A stretch of DNA of 32,040 nucleotides from an uncultured Lachnospiraceae bacterium. GTDB lineage: Bacteria; Bacillota; Clostridia; Lachnospirales; Lachnospiraceae. The notes under the pieces are model-generated. The model was not told where the DNA came from and ran no database searches. It saw only the letters and a list, made by a program, of their open reading frames with translations. Positions 8,129-15,401 of this stretch are shown one piece after another (position 1 is the first letter of the stretch; each line of letters opens with the position of its first letter). Position numbers and translations under genes: made by a program. The stretch covers positions 845-32,884 of the forward strand of contig ONKG01000054.1 in NCBI GenBank assembly GCA_900318375.1, read 5' to 3'.

Positions 8129-9565
8129 TCATTCCGAATCAGGATGTACCACGCCCTTTTCATCAATATTGACGTTTACAGAGATACTCTCCAGGTACTG
8201 CAGGATCCGGGTCTTCCATTCCTCAGTGTCCGCAAGCGCTGTATATACTCCGGACTGGGTGCCCGGGTACAGCTTGAGTTCGACCTCTGCGTCCTTAAGA
8301 GGTTCATCCTTGTCCCCTCTTTTGCCCTTTATATGCAGCTCGGCAACAAGCGTATCGATATCATAACCATCAAACCAGAAGTTGCCCAGACTGTAGAGAA
8401 TGGGTTTCCCCTCATAGTATTCGATTCCCTGCAGAATGTGCGGATGGGCACCGATCACGGCATCCGCCCCTGCATCAATAAGAGCATGGGCGCCGTAAAT
8501 CTGCTCGTCTTCCAGCACTGTACTGTGCTCCACCCCCCAGTGAGGCAGAGCTATGACATAATCGGCATTTTCCGCCGCTGTCTTTATGGACTCCAGGAAG
8601 CGGGTATAGTCATAACACCAGAGAATACCCGGCTCCGTATCGGTTGCCTCCGGTGTATAAATCGTATATTCCGCGCGTGAGGCGGCGACATAGGCGATCT
8701 TGAATCCATCCACCTCCAGATAGACAGGTGCGCTTGCCTGCTCCAGATTCCGGCCGGCACCGACATAGGGAATCTCCGCTTTCTCAAGAGTCTCCAGCGT
8801 ATCAAGGAAGGAAACCTCACCAAAATCGAAGGAATGATTGTTGGCAAGTCCGACGATATCTACACCCAGGTCCTTTAAATAAGACACATTGTCCGGATCC
8901 CCGCAGAAGGTCCACATTTTGGTGGGAAGAGGCTCCCCGCGGCGGCTGTAGACAAATTCATTGTTGATCCACATCTGGTCCATGCCCTGCATGATCTCAA
9001 TATAGCGTGGGTCAATACCGTCAGAAATATCATCTGAACCGATTGATTCCAGGTACTGCATGGGGATATAGTTATCTGCCAGGCAGATGTCTCCGGCAAA
9101 ACCCAGAGTAAAGTCGTAAGTGCGATCCTGCTCCTCAGCTTCTTTCGAGGCGTCGGTTTTTTCCGCAGACTGAGCGCCGTTTTCCTTCGAGGTATCGGCT
9201 TTCTCCGCAGACTGAGCGCCGGCTTCCTCAGCGGTATCAGTTTTCTCCGCAGACTGAGCGCCGGCTTCCTCAGCGGCATCGGCTTTTTCCGCAGACTGAG
9301 CGCCGTTTTCCACAGCGGTATCGGTTTTCTCCGCAGACTGAGCGCCGGCTTCCTTAGCGGCATCGGCTTTTTCCGCAGACTGAGCGCCGGCTTCCTTAGC
9401 GACGTCGGTTTTCTCCTCATTTACTCCCTTCTGCATGGATGCGAATAATACCAGCCCCGCCAGGACCAGGCCCAGGAGCAATAATCCTCTTTTTCTGATC
9501 TTTTTTCCCGGACCTTTTTTGCGCCCGCAGTCATCTTCCTGAATACGTTTATCTGTCCGATTCAT
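8129..9565 (-). CDS. CapA-family (PGA_cap) metallophosphatase-like protein
   Basis: 478 residues. The order is a charged cytoplasmic N-terminus, a membrane span (about residues 27-44), a seven-copy 14-residue repeat linker (53-146), and the CapA domain. Family motifs are FAGDICLADN near 156, LANNHSFDFGE, GAGRNL, LPHWGVEHS and GAHPHILQG with YSLGNFWFD. These are metal and active-site positions in the calcineurin-like fold. CapA proteins take part in poly-gamma-glutamate capsule work, but many Clostridial copies have other or unknown roles, and no CapB/C synthetase is nearby. The ATG overlaps the stop of the 95-residue upstream gene (ATGA), so translation is coupled. The first 20 residues resemble a separate small protein at 28584-28778. 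Confidence 0.9.
   Translation of the reverse strand: MNRTDKRIQEDDCGRKKGPGKKIRKRGLLLLGLVLAGLVLFASMQKGVNEEKTDVAKEAGAQSAEKADAAKEAGAQSAEKTDTAVENGAQSAEKADAAEEAGAQSAEKTDTAEEAGAQSAEKADTSKENGAQSAEKTDASKEAEEQDRTYDFTLGFAGDICLADNYIPMQYLESIGSDDISDGIDPRYIEIMQGMDQMWINNEFVYSRRGEPLPTKMWTFCGDPDNVSYLKDLGVDIVGLANNHSFDFGEVSFLDTLETLEKAEIPYVGAGRNLEQASAPVYLEVDGFKIAYVAASRAEYTIYTPEATDTEPGILWCYDYTRFLESIKTAAENADYVIALPHWGVEHSTVLEDEQIYGAHALIDAGADAVIGAHPHILQGIEYYEGKPILYSLGNFWFDGYDIDTLVAELHIKGKRGDKDEPLKDAEVELKLYPGTQSGVYTALADTEEWKTRILQYLESISVNVNIDEKGVVHPDSE
9128..9409 (-). repeat. Seven 42-base repeats encoding the CapA linker
   Basis: Seven in-frame copies of a 14-codon unit, EAGAQSAEKADAAK and variants (ENGAQSAEKTDTA, EAGAQSAEKTDTAE). 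Two subtypes alternate, with aspects KAD and KTD in turn, suggesting duplication of an 84-base pair of units. The unit is Ala/Glu/Lys rich and would give a flexible or helical spacer between membrane and enzyme domain. Confidence 0.92.
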
Positions 9566-9849
9566 AACCCTTCCAATTCCTCCATAAACAGCTCATAGTA
9601 ATCATCCTCGCCTACAAGCAGGGGGGAGTTCTCTCCTCCGCCATTGGTGGACCTGCGCATGGCGGCATAATAATCCTCCCCGGCAGACAGCAGATCCATT
9701 TCATAGAGCTCTATGCCGGCCTGCGTGCTCAGCCTGCAGAAATCTGACAGAGGCGTTCTGCTGTTTCTGGTTTTCAGAAGGAGATTTCTCAAAGCGGGAT
9801 CTTTGACAGCCTTTTCCCGCAGTAATGTCAGAGCCTCATATACTTCCAT
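9562..9849 (-). CDS. Nif11-like small protein coupled to CapA
   Basis: 95 residues. Its TGA overlaps the CapA ATG by four bases. The first 50 residues follow the Nif11 pattern, a short helical domain with LREKAVKDPALRNLL and then FCRLSTQAGIELYEMDLL. The tail has a striking NGGGENSP motif followed by an acidic aromatic GEDDYYELFMEELE. Nif11-type domains often form leader peptides of modified peptides (RiPPs), but no modifying enzyme is nearby and the tail is not Cys rich. A partner or regulator of the CapA protein is equally possible. The ribosome site is weak (AAAGGAAAGAA). Confidence 0.7.
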   Translation of the reverse strand: MEVYEALTLLREKAVKDPALRNLLLKTRNSRTPLSDFCRLSTQAGIELYEMDLLSAGEDYYAAMRRSTNGGGENSPLLVGEDDYYELFMEELEGL

Positions 9850-9874
9850 TTCTTTCCTTTTTCTTTCCTTTCTC

Positions 9875-9946
9875 TTGCGGAATCATCTTTCTTTTCCCTT
9901 ACGGAATCTTCTTCCCTTTTCCTTGCGGAATCCGCATTTTGAAGCC
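9875..9946. repeat. Three 24-base pyrimidine-rich repeats
   Basis: Three tandem units begin ttgcggaatc or ttacggaatc and run into ctttcttttcc-type tracts. They lie immediately upstream of the Nif11-like gene, within its expected leader. The unit is a multiple of three, but no gene crosses it convincingly. Confidence 0.6.
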
Positions 9947-10028
9947 GTTTTATGCGCTTAGCTCCGGGGACAGCCCCCGTCACAGCCCAGGGATAAGCAT
10001 CTGCGGTTCATCAGCCGGGGCAAGAACA

Positions 10029-10685
10029 TCACCGGTTCATCAGCCAGGCAAAGGCTTTTGCTGTCCGCAGATCCGGCTGCTTAAAATGATTTCCTTTGTT
10101 CCACTCCAGAATGCATTCTTTCCCTTCTTTTTTCAAGATTGTTTCTGCATCCCGTATTGCATTTCCCACCTGTGACATAAGAGGATTTTTAGTCTTTTCC
10201 TCCCGGTCACCGAGACTCAGATATACAGCCTCTGTGCGGATTCTGTTATTTCGCATATATTCCAGGAACCCCGGAAACCAGATCGAAGGTGACGCCGCGG
10301 CAATACCGTCAAAGCAATCTGTCTGATATCCTGCCCAGAGAGCAAAAAGCCCTGCCAGCGAGTAACCACCGATATAAACTCTGCTGATCGCCGATGCAGA
10401 ATTTTTCGGCAGATTCGAAAGAACTTCGTCCTGAAGGAACAATAGTGTTTGAGCCGCACCATCTCCAAATCCCTCATTTCCGAAAACAGCCGGTGCCGGC
10501 CAGGGCGAAAGATCGTGACTCCAGCTTTTCACCTTCACTGCTTTCAGGCAGAAATTCTGTCCTCCGGACAATTCCCGGATCAAAGCAGCTTCTTTTTCAA
10601 TCACCTCCAAATCGTGGTCATCGACCATCTGAATCAGAAGTGTATCCGAGCCTGAATCTCCATAAGTACTAATCTCAAAGTTCAT
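10029..10685 (-). CDS. Alpha/beta hydrolase (esterase-like)
   Basis: 218 residues from the ATG at 10685, which follows AGGGAGATAGAATAAAG. Thirteen in-frame codons upstream lack a site. A serine hydrolase triad is visible: Ser109 in the nucleophile elbow GGYSLAG, Asp160 in LSLGDRE and His200 in KGNHF. The body resembles the esterase D / putative esterase group, with no signal peptide, so it is probably cytoplasmic. Substrate unknown. Downstream the strand runs into a repeat-rich gap. Upstream lies the vestige at 10767-10798. Confidence 0.85.
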   Translation of the reverse strand: MNFEISTYGDSGSDTLLIQMVDDHDLEVIEKEAALIRELSGGQNFCLKAVKVKSWSHDLSPWPAPAVFGNEGFGDGAAQTLLFLQDEVLSNLPKNSASAISRVYIGGYSLAGLFALWAGYQTDCFDGIAAASPSIWFPGFLEYMRNNRIRTEAVYLSLGDREEKTKNPLMSQVGNAIRDAETILKKEGKECILEWNKGNHFKQPDLRTAKAFAWLMNR

Positions 10686-10766
10686 CTTTATTCTATCTCC
10701 CTTATAGGCTTTGTTCTTCACCAACTTTAAATAATACCATGTCTGTCAACCGGCAAAGACCAAGGA

Positions 10767-10798
10767 GCATACAGAGGACTGGCTTCTCTGATCCGGTC
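10767..10798 (-). pseudogene. Vestige of the 3' end of a YdcF-type gene
   Basis: These 32 bases match 27675-27706, the last codons of the intact YdcF-type gene, at 28 of 32 positions. All four differences are transitions. In frame they read DRIREASPLYA against DQIREANPLYA, so protein-level similarity is kept. Nothing upstream matches the rest of that gene. The match overlaps the stop codon of the membrane protein gene at 10797-11429. Confidence 0.6.
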
Positions 10799-11429
10799 AC
10801 AGTGAACGCAGAAAAGCTGCGATCATAAAAATATAGCAGATGGTTTTAGGCAGCATCAGCATGCCAAGCGTTGGAAGCAGGCCGGCCCCCACTGCAACAG
10901 GAATATAGAACAGAAATGACAGCAGGATATAGAGCCAGAGGTATCGAAACACTCTGTATTCCCGTCTCTTCTGAAAATATAAAAAGCAGACAGCTGTGCC
11001 GATCAGGACGAAGGGAATATTGCGGATCGTCCCCCAGACCAGGTCAGCACTGTTTTCCAGCCATCCGTTCTGGGGAAGCAGACACAGGACAATCCTTATG
11101 ATCACCAGTATCCAAAGCAACACTGTAAAGCTGTGTTTTTCCCGCATCCGGTAACAGCCCAGCCAGATCTTATACAAGAGAAAATAAAAAACTGTCATGC
11201 TGATGGATGTGATCAGCTTGCCGATTCCCAGGGCGGCCGTAAAATCCGCGTCAGAAAAATAGTTCATCACGCGGGGAATGAGATGAAAGGCATCTCCGCA
11301 GCCCAGGATCAGGGCTGCAAGCCCCATGTACTTTTCGGTCCTGTTTCCTGCCCGCCGCAGTATTATACAGCCGCTGGTGATTGCGAATAACAAGTATAAA
11401 ATATCAAAAGCAGATTCTCCGTATTTCAT
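10797..11429 (-). CDS. Hypothetical seven-span membrane protein
   Basis: 210 residues with a GAGAGG ribosome site. About seven hydrophobic segments run along the whole length with short loops, and basic residues (RRAGNRTEKY, QKRREYR) lie at likely cytoplasmic ends. No transporter or enzyme motif is recognised. The seven-span size recalls small bacterial sensory or rhomboid-free DUF membrane proteins, but I cannot assign a family. The stop codon lies inside a vestige of a YdcF-type gene, which suggests this gene, or the join, arrived by rearrangement. Confidence 0.75.
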   Translation of the reverse strand: MKYGESAFDILYLLFAITSGCIILRRAGNRTEKYMGLAALILGCGDAFHLIPRVMNYFSDADFTAALGIGKLITSISMTVFYFLLYKIWLGCYRMREKHSFTVLLWILVIIRIVLCLLPQNGWLENSADLVWGTIRNIPFVLIGTAVCFLYFQKRREYRVFRYLWLYILLSFLFYIPVAVGAGLLPTLGMLMLPKTICYIFMIAAFLRSL

Positions 11430-11546
11430 AAAAACCTCTCATGCCGAAACGCGCAAATTTTTTTCAGTTTTCGTCACCTCATTATACACTGATCAGTGTC
11501 TCATTTTGGCTCATTTCTCTTCATTTTGGTCAATTTTGGTCAAAAT

Positions 11547-11583
11547 CAAAAAAGCAGGCCCGTACGGAAAATACGGTCCTGCT
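11547..11583 (-). terminator. Rho-independent terminator of the thioesterase gene
   Basis: On the minus strand, AGCAGGACCGTA pairs with TACGGGCCTGCT around a short loop and runs into TTTTTT. It begins 27 bases after the thioesterase stop. Confidence 0.85.
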
Positions 11584-11609
11584 CCTCTGATATGCCGCTT
11601 TATATTACA

Positions 11610-11981
11610 TTATTTTTTCGTGATGATCGCTCTCTTATGTGTGCCTTTTCCAATCGGTCCGTTCTCATCGGAAGCCGCTACGTTGAAGAGAACCCTCTTG
11701 CCATCGATCTCCGCGATCTCAACTTCACAGGTGACTTTTCCGCCCTCGGGGGTCGCGGCGAAATGCTTTACTTCTACAGCCATACCGACGGAGCCTTTTC
11801 CTTCCTCCAGATTAGCTGCCAAAAGATCCGCACAGGTCAGTTCCATCAGGTTGATCATGCTGGGAGTAGAGAAGACATGAGGCAGGTCAATCTGCGGAAG
11901 CTGGCTGTCCAGGTGATCCGCGCACATCTCAGCTGTGACATTAATGGTAATTGTGTTCTTCATCCCTGCTTTTAATTCCAT
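11610..11981 (-). CDS. FlK-like hotdog-fold thioesterase
   Basis: 123 residues from the ATG at 11981, preceded by AAAGGAAAG. Single hotdog domain. Thr39, Glu47 and His73 keep exactly the spacing of the Thr42-Glu50-His76 triad of the fluoroacetyl-CoA thioesterase FlK. The conserved segments LPHVFSTPSMINLME, ADLLAANLEEG and KHFAATPEG match this family, which hydrolyses small acyl-CoA esters. Clostridial relatives are widespread and unlikely to use fluoroacetate. A role in removing short or toxic acyl-CoAs is inferred. It has its own terminator downstream. Confidence 0.88.
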   Translation of the reverse strand: MELKAGMKNTITINVTAEMCADHLDSQLPQIDLPHVFSTPSMINLMELTCADLLAANLEEGKGSVGMAVEVKHFAATPEGGKVTCEVEIAEIDGKRVLFNVAASDENGPIGKGTHKRAIITKK

Positions 11982-12378
11982 AGCATCTTTCCTTTCTTTA
12001 ATTATCATGCTTGCGGCCATGGTCTTAGGTTCAAAAATCATTATGAGTAAACAGCGGGGAAAAGATGCGGGAGCAGGTGCCTGCAGGATCTGCAGGATCG
12101 CTCATGAGACCTTGACGGGCATCCAAACATGAGCAGGAAGCCGTTTTGCGCGCAGTCTTCGCAATCAGCCGGATCTGCAGGACATTTGCAGACCTGCTTC
12201 TGTGCAGCCCGCTGTTTATCGATCATATAAAAGGACCGTTCATATTATAACAGTATTCTTCTCAGCGCGGTATTCCACGATGTATTTTTACCGGAAACAT
12301 ATTGCACTTTTTTATGTTTTCCGGCCGGGGGCTGACTCTGCGGATATGTTTCCCGGGGACGTGGTCCTCAAAGATTTT
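11982..12378. other. Intergenic region between thioesterase and GH3 genes
   Basis: About 400 bases downstream of the GH3 stop and upstream of the thioesterase start (minus strand). It has a TATAAT at 12248-12243 (minus) without a good upstream hexamer, several ggatctgcagga copies near 12085 and 12170, and a 61-codon Cys-rich frame (12041-12226) without a ribosome site, which I do not call. The thioesterase promoter probably lies here. Confidence 0.5.
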
Positions 12379-14877
12379 TCAATCGAGTCGGAGGATCATG
12401 CGGAGAACGCGCCTGGCGCAGTTGTCAATCTCCTCTTCGGTGAGTTCTCCGGCCCTGCAGGCATCGAGCACTTTTTCGGGATATCCGCAGCCCATTTTGA
12501 CGTCATTTCCGGCGCGGATCTCAGCGGGCTGGGAAGCGTGGTTCCACCAGTCAGTGGTGAGCATTCCCCCGAATCCCCACTCGCCGCGGAGGATACCGGT
12601 AATAAGCTCCGTGTTCTCGGAAGCTCTTGTCCCGTTGATGATATTATAGGAGGTCATGATCATCCAGGGAGCAGCCTCTTTGACGGCAATCTCGAAGGGT
12701 TTGAGGTAGATCTCGCGCAGAGCCCGTTGGGACAGGCGGGAATCAGATTCAAAACGATTGGTCTCCTTATTGTTGCAGGCAAAGTGCTTGGCGCAGGCAC
12801 CGACCTGGCAGGACTGGATGCCGCGGATGAGAGCTGCAGCCATTTTTCCCGCAAGCAAAGGGTCCTCCGAGTAGTATTCGAAATTTCTGCCGCAGAGCGG
12901 ACTGCGGTGGATGTTCATGGCAGGAGTGAGCCAGACCCCAATGTTGTTTTCCTTTACTTCCATACCCCCTGCGATCCCGATCTCCTGCACAAGTTCCTGG
13001 TTCCAGGTACAGGCCAGGAGTGTTGCACAGGGGAAGGCCGTGGTCGTGACACCGACACCGGGCTGGATACGGAGACCGGCAGGTCCGTCCGCAGTCATGA
13101 CAGAAGGAACTCCATACTCGGGGAGATTTCCCATTCCGAAGGTATTGGCGACACCGGTGTTGGGCTGTCCGCAGAGGAGACTGATCTTGTCCTCCAGGGA
13201 AAGCTGAGCGAAAAAGTCTTCAAAATCCACACTTCCGTCTGCGGCCTTTTCCAAGCTGACCGGATCCAGCGAGCGGTCGCGGACCAGATCTTCCCCTTTT
13301 CGGGCGCGGGTATCAGGAGCAAAAATACCTGCTTTTTCCAGGCCTTCCCAGACACTGACCGGGGACATGTTGTCACGGAGAGGCAGGGTCTCAAGCCTTC
13401 CGTCCGCCAGGAGGCGCTGGGGGAGAGAGGCCGGTGAGCAGTAAGTATGGGTATCCTCCACGACGATGTCCTTTTCAAGCTCCAAAACAAGATCCAGGCA
13501 GACGGTATCGCGTACACTGGTGCCAAGATAAAAGCTGTATTTTCCCTTTTCCAGAACCCAGGCACTCTCACGGATTTTTCCCAGATCATCAAAAGAAGCA
13601 AGATCGGCAGCCGCAACGCGCAGGAGCACCGTTGAGGACTCTCCGGGATTGAGGAGCGGCGTCTTGAAGAAGGCTTTCAATTCCCTGACCGGTTTTCCGA
13701 GTCTTCCCTGCGGTGCACTGCTGTAGAGCTGAATGACTTCCTTGCCTGCAAGAGTGCCGATATTGGTCACCTGCACCTGCACTTCAAGGCAGGGGGCATC
13801 GTCACTTTCAAAGATCGTCCGGAAAGATGATTCTTCCCGGGCATTTTTCAACAGCTCAATGCCTTTAACACTGCAGTCCAGAGGCGTCAGACGAAATTCC
13901 GTGTAGGACAGCCCGAAGCCGAAAGGATAGCAGACCAGCCTGTCCTTTCCTGGAATCGTTTCAAAATAGCGGTAGCCAACATACACATCCTCTGTGTAGT
14001 TGACATATTCAAGGGCTTCATGGAAGTTTTCAGAATAGGGGTAGTCTTCCAGTCTGCCGGCAAAGGTATCGGCAAGTCTGCCGCTGGGATTTACGTCGCC
14101 GCATAAGATGTCCGCCTCGGCAAGGCCTCCCTCCATACCCGCCTGCCAGGCCATGAGAACAGAAGAGATTTCAGGGTCCTGTGCAAACCAGGAGGCAGAG
14201 ATCGTCCCGCCCGTGTTGAGCACGATGACGACTTTTTCAAAAAGAGCTTTGACCTGACTGATCATCTTCTCTTCCGCCGCCGAAAGATAAAAATCGCCGC
14301 GCTCAAAGATCCGGCCTGCTCTTTCCAGCAATGCAGTCTCGACGCCGGAAAGCTCTGTCCTTGTTTGGCGGCCGGTGTCCAGTTGGGTCGTCCGGTCCCA
14401 GTTTTCCCCCGAAAAACGGCAGATACTGATGATTGCCAGATCCGCAAAATCGGCTGCGCCTTTCAAGAGAGACTCGGGAAGGGCCGGCTCGGAAGTCATG
14501 CCCGGGACTATACCCTGCGCATATTGCTGCTGCACCTGATCCTCATAGAATTCATTCAGAGGTTCATAGAGGAGGACCTTGCCCTCCTGCTCTTTGATGC
14601 GCATACCGTCGATCAGATTGCGGATATACGCGACTGTCACATCGCCGCTTCCGCCGCCGCCTTTGACATAATCAGCGCCGGCTTTTCCGAACAGAGCTGC
14701 CCTGGTCCCTTTTTTGACGGGAAGCACACCGTTTTCATTTTTCAGAAGCACCATTCCCTCTGCCGCAGCACATCTTGACAGCGCAATATGTTCTTCTCCG
14801 CCTGTCACTCTTCTTCCATCTTTTCCAAGCGGCAGCACCGGCTGGTATAGGTGCCTGGCCCATTTTGATATCTTCAT
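12379..14877 (-). CDS. GH3 beta-glucosidase with swapped domain order
   Basis: 832 residues from the ATG at 14877, after GGGAGGA. The order is the (alpha/beta)6 C-type domain first (about 30-330, with EGMVLLKNENGVLP, NTGGTISASW and FGFGLSYTEF), then a fibronectin-III-like domain (about 360-455), then the TIM-barrel N-type domain (about 555-832). The nucleophile is Asp776 in TTDWW, and KHFACNN sits at 697-703. SGENWDR near 156 may hold the acid/base. This reversed order is known in some rumen and gut glucosidases. There is no signal peptide, so it should act on imported oligosaccharides inside the cell. It follows the 67-residue Cys-rich gene by 20 bases. Confidence 0.93.
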   Translation of the reverse strand: MKISKWARHLYQPVLPLGKDGRRVTGGEEHIALSRCAAAEGMVLLKNENGVLPVKKGTRAALFGKAGADYVKGGGGSGDVTVAYIRNLIDGMRIKEQEGKVLLYEPLNEFYEDQVQQQYAQGIVPGMTSEPALPESLLKGAADFADLAIISICRFSGENWDRTTQLDTGRQTRTELSGVETALLERAGRIFERGDFYLSAAEEKMISQVKALFEKVVIVLNTGGTISASWFAQDPEISSVLMAWQAGMEGGLAEADILCGDVNPSGRLADTFAGRLEDYPYSENFHEALEYVNYTEDVYVGYRYFETIPGKDRLVCYPFGFGLSYTEFRLTPLDCSVKGIELLKNAREESSFRTIFESDDAPCLEVQVQVTNIGTLAGKEVIQLYSSAPQGRLGKPVRELKAFFKTPLLNPGESSTVLLRVAAADLASFDDLGKIRESAWVLEKGKYSFYLGTSVRDTVCLDLVLELEKDIVVEDTHTYCSPASLPQRLLADGRLETLPLRDNMSPVSVWEGLEKAGIFAPDTRARKGEDLVRDRSLDPVSLEKAADGSVDFEDFFAQLSLEDKISLLCGQPNTGVANTFGMGNLPEYGVPSVMTADGPAGLRIQPGVGVTTTAFPCATLLACTWNQELVQEIGIAGGMEVKENNIGVWLTPAMNIHRSPLCGRNFEYYSEDPLLAGKMAAALIRGIQSCQVGACAKHFACNNKETNRFESDSRLSQRALREIYLKPFEIAVKEAAPWMIMTSYNIINGTRASENTELITGILRGEWGFGGMLTTDWWNHASQPAEIRAGNDVKMGCGYPEKVLDACRAGELTEEEIDNCARRVLRMILRLD

Positions 14878-14897
14878 ACATATCCTCCCGGGGCATT

Positions 14898-15101
14898 TCA
14901 TATCCTCTTGAAATCCGCCGAAACATCCATAAATGAACGTTTCCCCGAAATATAATCCTCAAAAGCATTCTCCGCATTACGGCCGCGGAACACTTTGCAC
15001 AATCCGCACAGATCGCAGTCCGCAATACATGGATATTTCTTTTTTATAAATTCTCTTCTCTCCTCGGCAGTCGAACTTGTAATCTCAGGTGCTTTAATCA
15101 C
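14898..15101 (-). CDS. Small four-cysteine protein upstream of GH3
   Basis: 67 residues from a GTG at 15101, six bases after GGGAGGA. The 22 in-frame codons upstream have no such site. Four cysteines in the pattern YPC-x3-C-x2-C-x2-C (PCIADCDLCGLC) look like a zinc or iron-sulfur site. The C-terminal half is helical and charged (AENAFEDYISGKRSF). I have seen no named function for this type. It shares a transcript with the glucosidase, with a 20-base gap. A promoter candidate is at 15244-15271. Confidence 0.75.
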   Translation of the reverse strand: MIKAPEITSSTAEERREFIKKKYPCIADCDLCGLCKVFRGRNAENAFEDYISGKRSFMDVSADFKRI

Positions 15102-15243
15102 TGTTATTCCTCCCAAACATGTGAAAAAGTACATAGCTGCGGCATGGCCGTCCTGCGGAACAAACATCCGCCATTAGTATCAAAAGACAATCTCTTCCTG
15201 CCTGCACGGCAAAAATCCGCCCTTTTCCAAATCAATTAAATCC

Positions 15244-15271
15244 ATTATACATTACAAAACATGACCTGAAA
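15244..15271 (-). promoter_or_regulatory. Candidate promoter for the Cys-protein / GH3 unit
   Basis: On the minus strand, TTTCAG and TATAAT are separated by 16 bases, with the -10 box perfect and the -35 box weak. The leader would be about 135 bases. Confidence 0.5.
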
Positions 15272-15401
15272 AATCTTTCCAGTAAAGCCGGGGATCAATT
15301 ATTTCATGCAACAGGTCTGTGTCTATGCGATAAATTATGTTATAACAATATATGAGTGAACTTTTTGGGCGATGTGGAAATGAACATAAAGGAGGTGCCC
15401 T

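Noticed and set aside
9128-9409. Possible CRISPR array
   Set aside because: The 42-base units are contiguous, in frame and without unique spacers; they encode a protein linker. The 45-base repeat at 6833 is rejected on the same grounds.
12041-12226. Cys-rich 61-codon frame on the minus strand (CKCPADPADCEDC)
   Set aside because: It has no ribosome site, overlaps the thioesterase upstream region, and its second half is built from repeated ggatctgcag copies. I keep it only as a remark in the intergenic entry.
12202-13437. 411-codon open frame antisense to the GH3 gene
   Set aside because: The GH3 protein on the other strand has full family motifs; this frame has no ribosome site and no protein pattern. 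It is a by-product of codon use.
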